Assembly: GCA_963725895.1 (NCBI GenBank) | Contig: CAVSAJ010000001.1 | Location: 496,001 to 560,000, forward strand | Source of the DNA: Bog-473 sp963725895 | GTDB lineage: Bacteria; Actinomycetota; Acidimicrobiia; Acidimicrobiales; RAAP-2 | Reading direction: 5' to 3' | DNA length: 64,000 nt | Part shown: one piece after another, positions 18,429 to 27,340 of the stretch | Position numbering within the stretch: position 1 is the stretch's first letter | How the letters are laid out: every line of letters begins with the position of its first letter | Made by a program: the position numbers and the translations under genes | The notes under the pieces: generated by a model | Told to the model about the DNA's origin: nothing | Seen by the model: only the letters and a program-made list of their open reading frames with translations | Database searches by the model: none

Positions 18429-19232
18429 GTGGCGCTCCCGCTCTTTCCCCCGGAGCACGATCCGGGTCCGGACTTCGTCGGTCTGTTACGCCTGACCGCG
18501 GCTCGGGCCGGAACGCCTGTGCTCGCCGTCGACGCCGCCAACCCGGTGCAGGCCCCCCACGGCACCACGGTCGTGGCGCTGCGCTTCGCCGACGGGGTGG
18601 TGATGGCGGGGGACCGCAGGGCAACTGCCGGCAACATCATCGCCCATCACGCGATGGAGAAGGTCTTCCCGGCAGACCACTACTCGGCCGTCGCCATCGC
18701 CGGGACGGCCGGGATGGCCATGGAGATGGTCCGGCTCTTCCAGGTCCAGCTCGAGCACTACGAGAAGGTCGAGGGGTCCACCCTCTCGCTCGAGGGTAAG
18801 GCCAACCAGCTCGCCCAGATGGTGCGCCAGCATCTACCGCTCGCCATGCAGGGGCTGGCGGTGGTGCCCCTCTTCGCTGGCTTTGACACCATGCGGAGCA
18901 CGGGGCGCATCTTCAACTACGACGTCACGGGCGGCCACTACGAGGACACGGACTTCCAAGCCACCGGCTCGGGCGGGCGTGACGCCCGCAACACCGTCAA
19001 GCTCGGCTGGCGCGAGGGCATGGGCCGCGACGAGGCCCTCGATCTCGCCATCCAGTCGCTCTACGACGCCGCCGACGAGGACTCGGCGACCGGAGGGCCA
19101 GACCCCGTGCGGGGCATCTATCCGATCATCGCCGTCGTCGACGCCGGCGGGTACCGGGAGGTGCCCGAAGAAGAGGTCGCCGAGCGCTTCGGAACCCTCG
19201 TTGCCCGCAGGCAGGGGGAGCGTGCCCAATGA
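18429..19232 (+). CDS. prcB: 20S proteasome beta subunit
   Basis: 267 residues including a 45-residue propeptide that ends at HG, so Thr46 becomes the N-terminal nucleophile. Counting from it, Asp17 (GDRRAT) and Lys33 (MEKV) of the Thr1-Asp17-Lys33 catalytic set are conserved, and the DAADEDSATGGPD region matches actinobacterial beta subunits. GTG 18429 follows the pup stop by 6 nt. Its stop overlaps the prcA ATG (ATGA), which keeps alpha and beta synthesis balanced. Confidence 0.96.
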   Translation: MALPLFPPEHDPGPDFVGLLRLTAARAGTPVLAVDAANPVQAPHGTTVVALRFADGVVMAGDRRATAGNIIAHHAMEKVFPADHYSAVAIAGTAGMAMEMVRLFQVQLEHYEKVEGSTLSLEGKANQLAQMVRQHLPLAMQGLAVVPLFAGFDTMRSTGRIFNYDVTGGHYEDTDFQATGSGGRDARNTVKLGWREGMGRDEALDLAIQSLYDAADEDSATGGPDPVRGIYPIIAVVDAGGYREVPEEEVAERFGTLVARRQGERAQ

Positions 19233-19900
19233 GCATGCCGTTCTACGTGGCACCCGAGCAGGTGATGAAGGACCGGGCCGAGTACGCCCAGAAGGGCATC
19301 GCCCGAGGGCGCTCCCTGGTCGCCACCACCTACGACGTCGGGATCGCCATGGTCGCCGAGAACCCGTCACGCTCGCTCCACAAGATCAGCGAGATCTACG
19401 ACCGGATCGCCTTCGGCGGTGTGGGCAAGTACAACGAGTACGACCAGCTCCGTGTGGCCGGGGTACGCCATGCCGATACGAAGGGCTTCGCCTACAGCCG
19501 CGAGGACGTCGACGCCCGCTCGCTCGCCAACCTCTACGCGCAGTATCTGGGCAACGTCTTCACCCACGAGATGAAGCCCTTGGAGGTCGAGATCCTGGTG
19601 GCAGAGCTCGGCGCCCAGGAGACCCAGCTGTACCACATCGCCTACGACGGGTTCGTCAGCGACGAGGAGCACTTCGCAGTCCTCGGTGGCGACGCCGAGG
19701 CCATCGCGGAGCGCATCCGGGACGCCTGGCAGCCCGATTGGGACATGGCGGCTGCCATCAAGGCCGCCACGGCGGCGCTGGCAGGCCCGGACCGGACGCT
19801 CGGTGCCGGTGACCTCGAGGTGGCCACGCTCAGCCCGGGCAACGGCCGCCGAACCTTCAGACGCATCGAAGAAGAGGAGCTGTCCCAACTGCTGGCATAA
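19229..19900 (+). CDS. prcA: 20S proteasome alpha subunit
   Basis: 223 residues. The N-terminal gate segment MSMPFYVAPEQVMKDRAEYA is followed by GIARGRSLVATTYDVGIAMV and the alpha-ring helix region. It forms the outer rings that control entry and provides pockets for the Mpa GQYL tail. It starts at ATG 19229 inside the prcB stop. pafA follows 19 nt downstream with its own possible promoter. Confidence 0.95.
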   Translation: MSMPFYVAPEQVMKDRAEYAQKGIARGRSLVATTYDVGIAMVAENPSRSLHKISEIYDRIAFGGVGKYNEYDQLRVAGVRHADTKGFAYSREDVDARSLANLYAQYLGNVFTHEMKPLEVEILVAELGAQETQLYHIAYDGFVSDEEHFAVLGGDAEAIAERIRDAWQPDWDMAAAIKAATAALAGPDRTLGAGDLEVATLSPGNGRRTFRRIEEEELSQLLA

Positions 19901-19907
19901 CCGGCGG

Positions 19908-19913
19908 TACGGT
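19908..19913 (+). promoter_or_regulatory. -10-like TACGGT before pafA
   Basis: TACGGT ends 6 nt before GTG 19920 and no SD is present, which fits the leaderless pattern seen at mpa and dop. Confidence 0.4.
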
Positions 19914-19919
19914 TGACCT

Positions 19920-21278
19920 GTGGAGCGCCGCATCTTCGGGGTCGAAAACGAGTACGGGGTGACCTTCACCCTGCGCGGCCAACGGCGCCTCAGTCCCGAC
20001 GAAGTGGCGCGCTACCTCTTCCGGCGCGTCGTGTCATGGGGCCGATCCTCCAACGTGTTCTTGGAGAACGGCGCCCGGCTCTACCTCGACGTCGGGAGCC
20101 ATCCCGAGTACGCGACCCCCGAGTGCGACCGAATCAGCGACGTGGTGGTGCACGACAAGGCAGGGGAGTGGATCCTGGCCCAGCTCGTCACCGGCGCCCA
20201 GGCGCGCCTCCGCGAGGAAGGCATACGCGGCGAGGTCTACCTGTTCAAGAACAACACCGACTCGGTCGGGAACTCCTACGGGTGCCACGAGAACTACCTC
20301 ACCGAACGCAACGACGAGTTCAACCGTTACACCGAGGTGCTGATCCCGTTCCTCGTCTCGCGCCAGATCTACGCCGGTGCGGGAAAGGTCCTCCAGACCG
20401 CTCGGGGCGCCGTGTTCTGCCTCAGCCAGCGGGCTGAGCACATCTGGGAGGGTGTCTCGTCGGCGACGACCCGGAGCCGTCCCATCATCAACACCAGGGA
20501 TGAGCCGCACGCCGACGCAGAGCGGTTCCGCCGCCTCCACGTGATCGTCGGCGACTCCAACATGAGCGAATACGCCACCTTCTTGAAGGTCGGGACGACG
20601 TCGATCCTCCTCGCCATGCTCGAGGACTCCTCGACCGTGCTGCGTGACCTCACGCTGGAGAACCCGATCCGGGCCATCCGCGAGATCAGCCATGACATCA
20701 CGTGCCAGCGCCGCGTCCGGCTGGCCAACGGCCGGGAGATGCGGGCGCTCGACATCCAGGTCGAATATCTCGAGCGCGCGCTCAAGTTTCGCGACCGCCG
20801 GGGGCTCTCTCCTGAGGAGGACCGGGCGCTCGACATGTGGGAGCACTGCCTGAAGGGACTCGAGGCAGACCCGACCTCGTTGTGGCGCGAATGTGATTGG
20901 GTCGCGAAGCACCGGCTCGTGGAGCAGATGCGGGCCCGCCACGACGTCTCCCTGTCGCATCCGAAGGTCGCGATGATCGATCTCATGTACCACGACGTGG
21001 ATCGTGGGCGCGGCCTGTTCTACAAGTTGCAGCGACGTGACGAGATGGACCGTATGTGTACGGACGATGCCATCACCGAGGCGATGACCAAGCCGCCCGA
21101 GACCACCCGGGCCCGGCTACGTGGTGCGTTCGTCAAGCGGGCCAAGGAGCGCCGTCGCGACTTCACCGTCGACTGGGTCCACCTCAAGCTGAACGATCAG
21201 GCCCAACGAACGGTGCTGCTGAAGGACCCGTTCAAGTCCCACGACGAGCGCGTGGAGCGGCTCATCCAGTCGCTGTAG
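19920..21278 (+). CDS. pafA: Pup ligase PafA
   Basis: 452 residues, the usual PafA length. The start ERRIFGVENEYGVTFT contains the Mg/ATP glutamates, followed by NGARLYLDVGSHPEYATPEC, KNNTDSVGNSYGCHENY and INTRDEPHADAERFRRLHV. It activates the C-terminal Glu of deamidated Pup with ATP and joins it to lysines of target proteins. It shares fold and motifs with Dop two genes upstream. The pafB and pafC regulators that often follow in other actinobacteria are absent; tatA comes next. Confidence 0.95.
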   Translation: MERRIFGVENEYGVTFTLRGQRRLSPDEVARYLFRRVVSWGRSSNVFLENGARLYLDVGSHPEYATPECDRISDVVVHDKAGEWILAQLVTGAQARLREEGIRGEVYLFKNNTDSVGNSYGCHENYLTERNDEFNRYTEVLIPFLVSRQIYAGAGKVLQTARGAVFCLSQRAEHIWEGVSSATTRSRPIINTRDEPHADAERFRRLHVIVGDSNMSEYATFLKVGTTSILLAMLEDSSTVLRDLTLENPIRAIREISHDITCQRRVRLANGREMRALDIQVEYLERALKFRDRRGLSPEEDRALDMWEHCLKGLEADPTSLWRECDWVAKHRLVEQMRARHDVSLSHPKVAMIDLMYHDVDRGRGLFYKLQRRDEMDRMCTDDAITEAMTKPPETTRARLRGAFVKRAKERRRDFTVDWVHLKLNDQAQRTVLLKDPFKSHDERVERLIQSL

Positions 21279-21300
21279 CGGCACCGTAGAGTGAGGACAC

Positions 21301-21792
21301 ATGTTCAACCTCGACCCAGGCAAGCTCCTCGTGATCGCCGTGGTCGCCATCATCCTCCTTGGGCCTGACCGCCTGCCCCAGGTGGCCAGGCAGCTTGGCG
21401 GCGCTTGGCGCACCTTCAACGAGTTCCGTCACCGCATGGAGAGCGAGGTCCGCAGCACCATGCCGGACCTTCCACCGACGTCGGAGATCGCGCGCCTGGC
21501 CCGGTCACCCTCGGCATTGCTCAACCATCTGTCGACCTTGTCGTCAGACGATGACGAGGAGGAACCGGATGGGTCCTTCCAGCCGCCCGGAGCGGCCAAC
21601 GGGAACGCCGCCCCGGACATGAACGGTGCGGCGGCCCGCGAGGTGCACGCGGGGTCGAGCGGCGTGAGTGTCCCCGACGCTGCCACGGACGTCCCGTCCG
21701 AGCCGGCGCCGACGCCAGCGCCGCCACACTGGGTGCCGCCTGCTCCCGCGCCGCCCGAGGTGATCGTCCCCGGCGACCCGACGCTCAACTGA
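21301..21792 (+). CDS. tatA: Sec-independent translocase TatA/TatB-type protein
   Basis: 163 residues with one N-terminal helix (GKLLVIAVVAIILLGPDRLP) containing the conserved GP hinge, an amphipathic helix (ARQLGGAWRTFNEFRH), and a long disordered Pro/Ala-rich tail. The 'GPDRLP' hinge and the length fit TatB as well as TatA. Only one such gene is seen here. A TAGAGT box lies 8 nt upstream of ATG 21301. tatC follows after 10 nt. Confidence 0.88.
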   Translation: MFNLDPGKLLVIAVVAIILLGPDRLPQVARQLGGAWRTFNEFRHRMESEVRSTMPDLPPTSEIARLARSPSALLNHLSTLSSDDDEEEPDGSFQPPGAANGNAAPDMNGAAAREVHAGSSGVSVPDAATDVPSEPAPTPAPPHWVPPAPAPPEVIVPGDPTLN

Positions 21793-21802
21793 TCGGCCCC
21801 TC

Positions 21803-22606
21803 GTGGTGACCCTTCCCTTCACGGCCAAGCGCAAGAGCAGACCGTCGCCGGACAACATGACGCTCGGCGAACACCTGACCGAGCTGCGCCGCCGGGTGAT
21901 CATCTGCACCATCGTCTTCCTGATCGCGGCCACCATCGCCGTGTTCGCGTACCAGCCGATCCTGAACTTCCTCTTGCGGCCGCTCTGCACGGTCGACGCA
22001 CAAACGGCGCACCACACCAGTCAGGGCGCCTCGTTGTTGGTGACATCCAACGGCTCATGCAAGCTCTTCGTGACGTCACCACTCGACGGGCTCACGCTGC
22101 GGATCAAGATCGCGCTCTTCGGCGGCCTCATCCTCGCCTCCCCGGTGATCCTGTTCCAGGTCTGGCGGTTCGTGACCCCCGGTCTCAAGGCGTCCGAACG
22201 GCGCTACGCCGTCCCGTTCGTCTTGACCTCTTTCTTCCTGTTTCTCCTGGGGGCGGCAACGGCGTACCTCACACTGCCGCACGCACTGGGATGGCTGAAG
22301 TCCGTCGGTGGTTCGAGCCTGACGTCCATCTACGACCCGATCCCATATCTGGGTCTCATCCTCTTGATGATGACGATCTTCGGGCTGACGTTCGAATTCC
22401 CCGTGGTTCTCGTCTCTCTCGAGCTCGCCCGCGTCGTCACGCCCGCCCGGCTCCTGCGATCGTGGCGCTGGGCCGTCATCATCATCGTCGTGGCGGCGGC
22501 GGTCTTCACGCCCAGCTCGGATCCCTTCTCCATGCTCGCCCTCGCCGTCCCACTCGTCGCCTTCTACTTCATCTCCATCGGCATCGGGAAGTTGCTCGGG
22601 CGTTGA
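21803..22606 (+). CDS. tatC: Sec-independent translocase TatC
   Basis: 267 residues with six predicted membrane helices. The conserved N-terminal LGEHLTELRRRVI binds twin-arginine signal peptides. RVVTPARLLRSWRWAVIII, near the C-terminus, is equally typical. It forms the receptor of the Tat system with the TatA/B protein upstream. The stop overlaps the TTG start of helY. The tatA-tatC-helY order equals Rv2094c-Rv2093c-Rv2092c in Mycobacterium tuberculosis. Confidence 0.94.
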   Translation: MVTLPFTAKRKSRPSPDNMTLGEHLTELRRRVIICTIVFLIAATIAVFAYQPILNFLLRPLCTVDAQTAHHTSQGASLLVTSNGSCKLFVTSPLDGLTLRIKIALFGGLILASPVILFQVWRFVTPGLKASERRYAVPFVLTSFFLFLLGAATAYLTLPHALGWLKSVGGSSLTSIYDPIPYLGLILLMMTIFGLTFEFPVVLVSLELARVVTPARLLRSWRWAVIIIVVAAAVFTPSSDPFSMLALAVPLVAFYFISIGIGKLLGR

Positions 22607-24733
22607 CCGCGTTCCCATGGCCCCTCCAGGAGGCGGCCGGGGCGGCGGAGTTCGAGGCCGGCCTGCCTTTCGCTCTCGACGAGTTCCAGCTCCAGGCACT
22701 CCATGCCCTCGACGCCGGCCAATCGGTCCTCGTGTCGGCGCCGACCGGATCGGGAAAGACACTGGTGGCTGCCTACGCCGTGCACCGTGCCATGTGCGCC
22801 CATGGCAAGGCCTTCTACACGACCCCGCTCAAGGCACTGTCCAACCAGAAATACGGCGAGCTCGTGGCCGCCTACGGGGAAGAGCATGTCGGGCTGCTCA
22901 CCGGTGATACGACGGTGCATCCACGAGCCGCCGTCGTGGTCATGACGACCGAGGTCCTGCGGAACATGCTCCTCGCCGGTTCCGACCTCCTCGAGGGTCT
23001 GCACACCGTCGTCCTCGACGAGGTGCACTTCATTCAGGACCCGTACCGGGGCGGCGTGTGGGAGGAGGTGCTCGTGCTCTCACCGCCCGAGATCCGCTTC
23101 GTGTGCCTGTCTGCGACCGTCAACAATGCCCACGAGCTCGGAGGCTGGCTCCATTCGGTCCGCGGCGACACCGCGGTGATCGTTGAGCGACAGCGGCCGA
23201 TCGTCCTGCGGCACCACTTTGCCGTCCATCGTCGAGAAGACGACGAGACGCAGATGTTCCCACTGTTGGACCGCGGGCGCCCAGGAGGGGAGGGGCTCCG
23301 CATCGACCAAGCGGTGCGTCGGGCGCTGCAGAGCCGCCCCAGCCACTGGCATGCACGGCGGGCGCGGGCCAAGGCTGCCCTTTCGCGCCCCCTTGCGCTC
23401 GGAGATGGTCGAAGAGCTCGATCGACGTGACATGCTGCCGGCGATCGTCTTCATCTTCAGCCGCGCCGCGTGCGACGACGCCGTGCGTCAGGTGCTCCGC
23501 GACGGGTTGCGTCTGACCGACGAGCACGAGCGTGTCGCCATTCGGGAGGTGGCCGAGCGCAGAGTCGAGCCTCTCGCAGACGAGGACCTCGGTGTCCTCG
23601 GCTATGACGAGTGGCTCGAGGGCCTCGAACGCGGTGTGGCCGCCCACCACGCCGGGCTCGTCCCCGTCTTCAGGGAGACCGTCGAGGAGTGCTTCGCGGC
23701 GGGACTGCTCAAGGTCGTCTTCGCCACCGAAACCCTCTCGTTGGGGATCAACATGCCCGCCCGGTCGGTCGTGATCGAGCGCTTCACCAAGTACGGAGGG
23801 GCCGGGCGGGCAACCCTGACATCAGGGGAGTACCTCCAGCTGACCGGGCGCGCCGGTCGGAGGGGCCTCGACGAGGAGGGCCATGCCGTCGTCGCGTGGT
23901 CGAACGAGATCACCTTCGCGGAAGCCGCCCGGGTGGCGTCCGCCGCACCCCCGGACCTGCGCTCGGCATTTCGGCCGACCTACAACCTTGCCGTCAACCT
24001 CGTCGCCCGTTTCGACCGCGACACGGCGGACGAGGTGCTGCACCGCTCGTTCGCCCAGTGGCAGGCACACAAGCCCGACCTGCTGTTGCGCCAGCTCAGC
24101 CATCGCGTGGCGGTCCTCGAGCAGATGGGGTATCTCGATGGCTGGGCGTTGACGCCGAGCGGGCGACGGCTCGCACACATCTACCACGAGACGGACCTGT
24201 TGATCGCCGAGGCCTTGGGGAGCGACGTCTTCGTCGGAGCCGAGCCTCCTCTGCTCGCAGGCGTTCTCTCGTCTGTGGTGTTCGAACCGCGCCGGGCCCG
24301 GCGCATGCCGGGCGGCCACCACCACGGCCACCGGAAGAGCAAGCGGCAGAGCGGCCAGCTCCAGGACCGCCTGGGCGAGACGCGGAGGAGGGACCTCGCC
24401 TGGCGCAACGAGGCCATTGCCACCATGGCGGAGCGGATCCGGGCCCTTGAGGAGATCCATACCGTCCCCCGCACCCGCCAGCCCGCCCCGGGCCTGGCCA
24501 CCGCGGTGACCTCCTGGGCACGAGGAGCGTCTTTCTCGACCGCGCTCGGTGTGGCGGCCCGCGACGTCGGTGAGCTCGCCCCCGGCGACTTCGTCCGGAC
24601 GATGAAGTCCGTGGCCGACCTGGCCCAGCAGGTCTCCCACACCGCACCCGACACCGGCGTAGCCTCCAGCGCCCGCGAGGCCGTCGACCTCTTGCTGCGG
24701 GGGGTCGTGGCGGGCGGGCTCCCGGGCGCCTGA
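22603..24733 (+). CDS. helY: HelY/Ski2-like DEAD-box helicase (one frameshift at about 23390)
   Basis: Two open segments join into about 710 residues. First segment: FALDEFQLQALHALDAG (Q motif), SAPTGSGKT (Walker A), TTPLKALSNQKY, DEVHFIQDP and SATVNN. Second segment: AIVFIFSRAACD, TETLSLGINMPAR and LTGRAGRRGLDEEG (motif VI). Removing one C from CCCCC at 23388-23392 restores SRPLRSEMVEELDRRD. The start is TTG 22603, overlapping the tatC stop. It is shorter at the C-terminus than mycobacterial HelY (about 900 residues). It is an ATP-dependent RNA/DNA helicase of unclear target. Confidence 0.87.
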
Positions 24734-24763
24734 CCCATCCCTCCGGCTGCAGCACCCTCGTTC

Positions 24764-24769
24764 TAGGGT
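24764..24769 (+). promoter_or_regulatory. -10-like TAGGGT before the ThyX-like gene
   Basis: TAGGGT ends 9 nt before ATG 24779, within the 45-nt gap after helY. No SD is evident. Confidence 0.4.
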
Positions 24770-24778
24770 TGGCGGTCC

Positions 24779-26419
24779 ATGTTCCCGTACGCCGAAGAGC
24801 GCTTCACGTCGGACGAGGAGGCGGTCCTCCGCCGGTATGTGACGAACTTGGACCAGCCCGTGTTTGCCCTGGTCAACCTCCCCGAAGTGGTCAAGGGCGC
24901 CCTCTTCGCTCGCTATTCGCGCTCACCCAAGAACCTGCGGCGCCTGTTCCTTGACGAGTTCGTGCGCGATCTCGACGTCTCGGGAGACGCGACCGTCGAC
25001 GCGACGGTTGGTCTGGCGCGCGCCGAGCAACTCTACGAGAAGGTCTTCGTCGAGTACGGCGACGATTCGGTCGCGCAGCTCGGCGGCGTCCACCTCGCGT
25101 GCGAGCACGCGTCGAATGTGTTGACGAAGATCCTCGAGTGGGGACGCCTGATGGCCTACCTCGAGCAGTCGACGCGGTACATCGCCTACAACCAACGGCT
25201 CACCAACGGGCAGTATCGCTATTACCGCCCGCCCGAGATCCTCGACTCGCCCCACGGTGCGCGCTTCGTCGGCGAAATGGACCGCGTCTTCGACACCTAT
25301 GGCGCGCTGTTGCCCCAGATGCAGGCCTGGGTGGCCGAGCAGTTTCCCCAACAGGCCGGGGACAGCGACTTCGTCTACCGGCAGGCGACCCGTGCGAAGT
25401 CACTCGACGCCCTGCGCGGGCTGCTGCCGGCAGCCTCACTCTCCAATATCGGTCTGTACGGGACAGGGCAGTCCTACGAGCAGTTGTTGTTGCGCTTGCG
25501 CTCGCACCCCTTGCCAGAGGCCCGCCAGTACGCCGACATGATGCTGATCGAGCTGCGCAAAGTCATTCCCTCGTTCCTACAACGGGTCGACGTCGCGACT
25601 CGCGGGGTTGAATGGTCTGCCTACCTGGCCGCGACGCGCGACGACACCGCGCGCGTTGTGGCGCGACTGTGGCCGGACCTGATGGGTGCCGGAGGCCAGC
25701 CGTCCTCCGACGAGGCGATACCCGAAGTCACCCTGCTCGACTTCGACCCCGATGGCGAGGAGAAGGTGCTGGTGGCAGCGTGTTTTTCGCACATCGGGTG
25801 CTCCGAGCGCGAGGCAGCCTGGCGTGTTCGTCGCCTCGGACACGACGAGCGGGTTGCGCTCCTCAGCGCATACGTCGGCGAGCGTCGCAACCGACGGCAC
25901 CGACCCGGACGTGCGTTCGAACGAACCGATTACCGCTTCGAACTCGTCACCGACTACGGCGCGTTCCGCGACCTGCAACGGCACCGCATGCTGACCATCG
26001 AGTGGCAGAAGCTCGGCATCGCGCTCGGCTACGACATGCCAGATCTTGTTGCCGACGCCGGGCTGGGGGAGCGTTACGACGAAGCGATCAGGCGCGCAGA
26101 AGAGCTCTATCGCACGCTCGCTCCCGACTTTCCTGAACAGGCCTCCTACGCTGTCGCGCTGGCACACCGCATCCGCTACGTCATGCAACTCAACGCGCGT
26201 GAGGCGATGCACCTCGTCGAGTTGCGCTCGACCACCCAAGGGCATCCGGCGTACCGCCGGGTGGCACAACAGATGCATCGGGCCATCGCGGAAGTGGCTG
26301 GGCACCGGGCGTTGGCCGAGGCGATGTCCTTCGTCGATCACGGATCCACCGATCTCGAACGACTCGAATCAGAGCGCCGGGCCGAGCGCCGGCGGGCGGA
26401 AAAATCTGCAACTCATTGA
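24779..26419 (+). CDS. double-domain ThyX-like protein (FAD-dependent thymidylate synthase family)
   Basis: 546 residues, about twice a normal ThyX (220-250), with two related halves. Half one contains GLARAEQLYEKVFVEYGDDS and EHASNVLTKILEWGR followed by LEQSTRY. Half two contains AACFSHIGCSEREAAW, a Tyr-rich strand and DLQRHRMLTIEWQKL. The ThyX signature RHRxxSxNxxSxR is split between them: half one keeps the Ser and Arg end but has WGR for RHR, and half two keeps RHR but has Lys and Gly where Ser and Arg are expected. Related long proteins are, as I recall, annotated as ThyX in Actinobacteria and Chloroflexi. Whether it makes dTMP is uncertain. Confidence 0.7.
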   Translation: MFPYAEERFTSDEEAVLRRYVTNLDQPVFALVNLPEVVKGALFARYSRSPKNLRRLFLDEFVRDLDVSGDATVDATVGLARAEQLYEKVFVEYGDDSVAQLGGVHLACEHASNVLTKILEWGRLMAYLEQSTRYIAYNQRLTNGQYRYYRPPEILDSPHGARFVGEMDRVFDTYGALLPQMQAWVAEQFPQQAGDSDFVYRQATRAKSLDALRGLLPAASLSNIGLYGTGQSYEQLLLRLRSHPLPEARQYADMMLIELRKVIPSFLQRVDVATRGVEWSAYLAATRDDTARVVARLWPDLMGAGGQPSSDEAIPEVTLLDFDPDGEEKVLVAACFSHIGCSEREAAWRVRRLGHDERVALLSAYVGERRNRRHRPGRAFERTDYRFELVTDYGAFRDLQRHRMLTIEWQKLGIALGYDMPDLVADAGLGERYDEAIRRAEELYRTLAPDFPEQASYAVALAHRIRYVMQLNAREAMHLVELRSTTQGHPAYRRVAQQMHRAIAEVAGHRALAEAMSFVDHGSTDLERLESERRAERRRAEKSATH

Positions 26420-26550
26420 CCAGGAACTACCCTCGTTCTCCCTGGTCGCGGCATTCGCACACTCCTTGACGAGCCTGCCCCCGGATTGCCTAATGTACGG
26501 CCCAGTCCCCGACGCCCTAAGGATGCTGCAGATGAGGAAACCGCTGAAGC
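26420..26550 (+). promoter_or_regulatory. intergenic region with a candidate promoter for the folded RNA
   Basis: TTGACG at about 26474 is followed after 17 nt by CCTAAT, ending close to 26502, a fair sigma-70-like pair. Transcription would start near 26509 and run into the folded element at 26551. No reading frame with a convincing start lies here. The assignment rests on hexamer similarity alone. Confidence 0.3.
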
Positions 26551-26707
26551 CATAAGGGGGGGATGTGCTGTGAGAGGCGGTGGTGGGCCCTGGGGGTCGA
26601 GTAGAGAACGTGTTGTGTGTCCGGCTCCTCGGATACACAAGATGGCGCCAAAGACCCCAGGGCTTGCCCGCCCAAGCACTGCCGGCGTAGACGGCTGAAG
26701 CCCCCCG
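26551..26707 (+). ncRNA. strongly folded probable ncRNA, family not recognised
   Basis: Nested inverted repeats cover 157 nt. The outer stem pairs GGGGGG at 26556-26562 with CCCCCC at 26701-26706. A central stem pairs 26585-26598 (GGGCCC, T, GGGGGTC) with 26653-26665 (GACCCCAGGGCTT), with one bulged G. An apical hairpin of 10 bp pairs TTGTGTGTCC (26613-26622) with GGATACACAA (26631-26640), with one G-U pair and an 8-nt loop. A long irregular rod of this kind recalls 6S RNA, but I see no diagnostic sequence of 6S, RNase P, SRP or tmRNA. It could instead be a 5' leader of the DUF4193 gene that starts 60 nt downstream. Strand is inferred. Confidence 0.45.
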
Positions 26708-26766
26708 GGACGCTCCCGGTCCTAGCGATTGAACCGTCTCGCGGAACGTCTATGCTCCCGCGGCAA

Positions 26767-27276
26767 ATGCCGACCAAGAAGAAGGCCAAGGCCGCCGAAG
26801 TAGCGCCCGAGATACCCGACGAAGAGGGCGACGCGGAGCTCGACGAGGAGGAAATCGACCTCGACGAGGACGCGCTCGAAGAGATCGACGACGACGATGT
26901 CGTGCTCGCGGTTGACGAGGACGATGAAGACGTCGCTGATCTGGACGAGGACGAGGACGAAGCCGAGGTCGAGATCCTGACCCCCTCGCCGGCTTCGGTC
27001 GTGGAGCGCTCCGGCGAGGGCGACGAGGAAGAGGAAGAGGAAGAGCCCGACGACGAGGACGTCGAGGCCAGCCTGGACGTCATCCTCAAGGAGCGTCTTG
27101 TCGTCGAGGACGAGCCCGAAGACGAAGAGGCCACCGACCAAGAGGACAAGACCGAGGGCAACGAGCGAGTTCTTCCCAAGCAGCCCGACGAGTTCGTCTG
27201 TCGCTCCTGCTTCCTGGTCAAGCACCCCAGCCAGCTGGCAGACAAGAAGAAGATGCTCTGCCGGGATTGTGTGTGA
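26767..27276 (+). CDS. DUF4193 family protein with long acidic region
   Basis: 169 residues. After a basic start (MPTKKKAKAAEVAPE) about 120 residues are extremely rich in Asp and Glu. The C-terminus ERVLPKQPDEFVCRSCFLV, with HPSQLADKKKMLCRDC, matches the conserved actinobacterial DUF4193 tail, two CxxC pairs likely forming a zinc ribbon. Typical members are about 100 residues, so the acidic spacer is expanded here. The role is unknown; acidic plus Zn-ribbon suggests contact with RNA polymerase or nucleic-acid proteins, which is inference. TATGCT lies 10 nt upstream of the ATG. Confidence 0.8.
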   Translation: MPTKKKAKAAEVAPEIPDEEGDAELDEEEIDLDEDALEEIDDDDVVLAVDEDDEDVADLDEDEDEAEVEILTPSPASVVERSGEGDEEEEEEEPDDEDVEASLDVILKERLVVEDEPEDEEATDQEDKTEGNERVLPKQPDEFVCRSCFLVKHPSQLADKKKMLCRDCV

Positions 27277-27340
27277 TCGAGCCGGTCCCGGCGGCGCGCG
27301 GAGCGAGACAAATCCTCTGCGCCGCACGCTGGACCTGTGC

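Noticed and set aside
26551..26707. tmRNA, RNase P RNA, 4.5S RNA or 6C RNA
   Set aside because: None of their conserved sequence blocks (tRNA-like ends, GAGGAAAGTC, GGAAGCAGC-type loop, paired C6 loops) is present.
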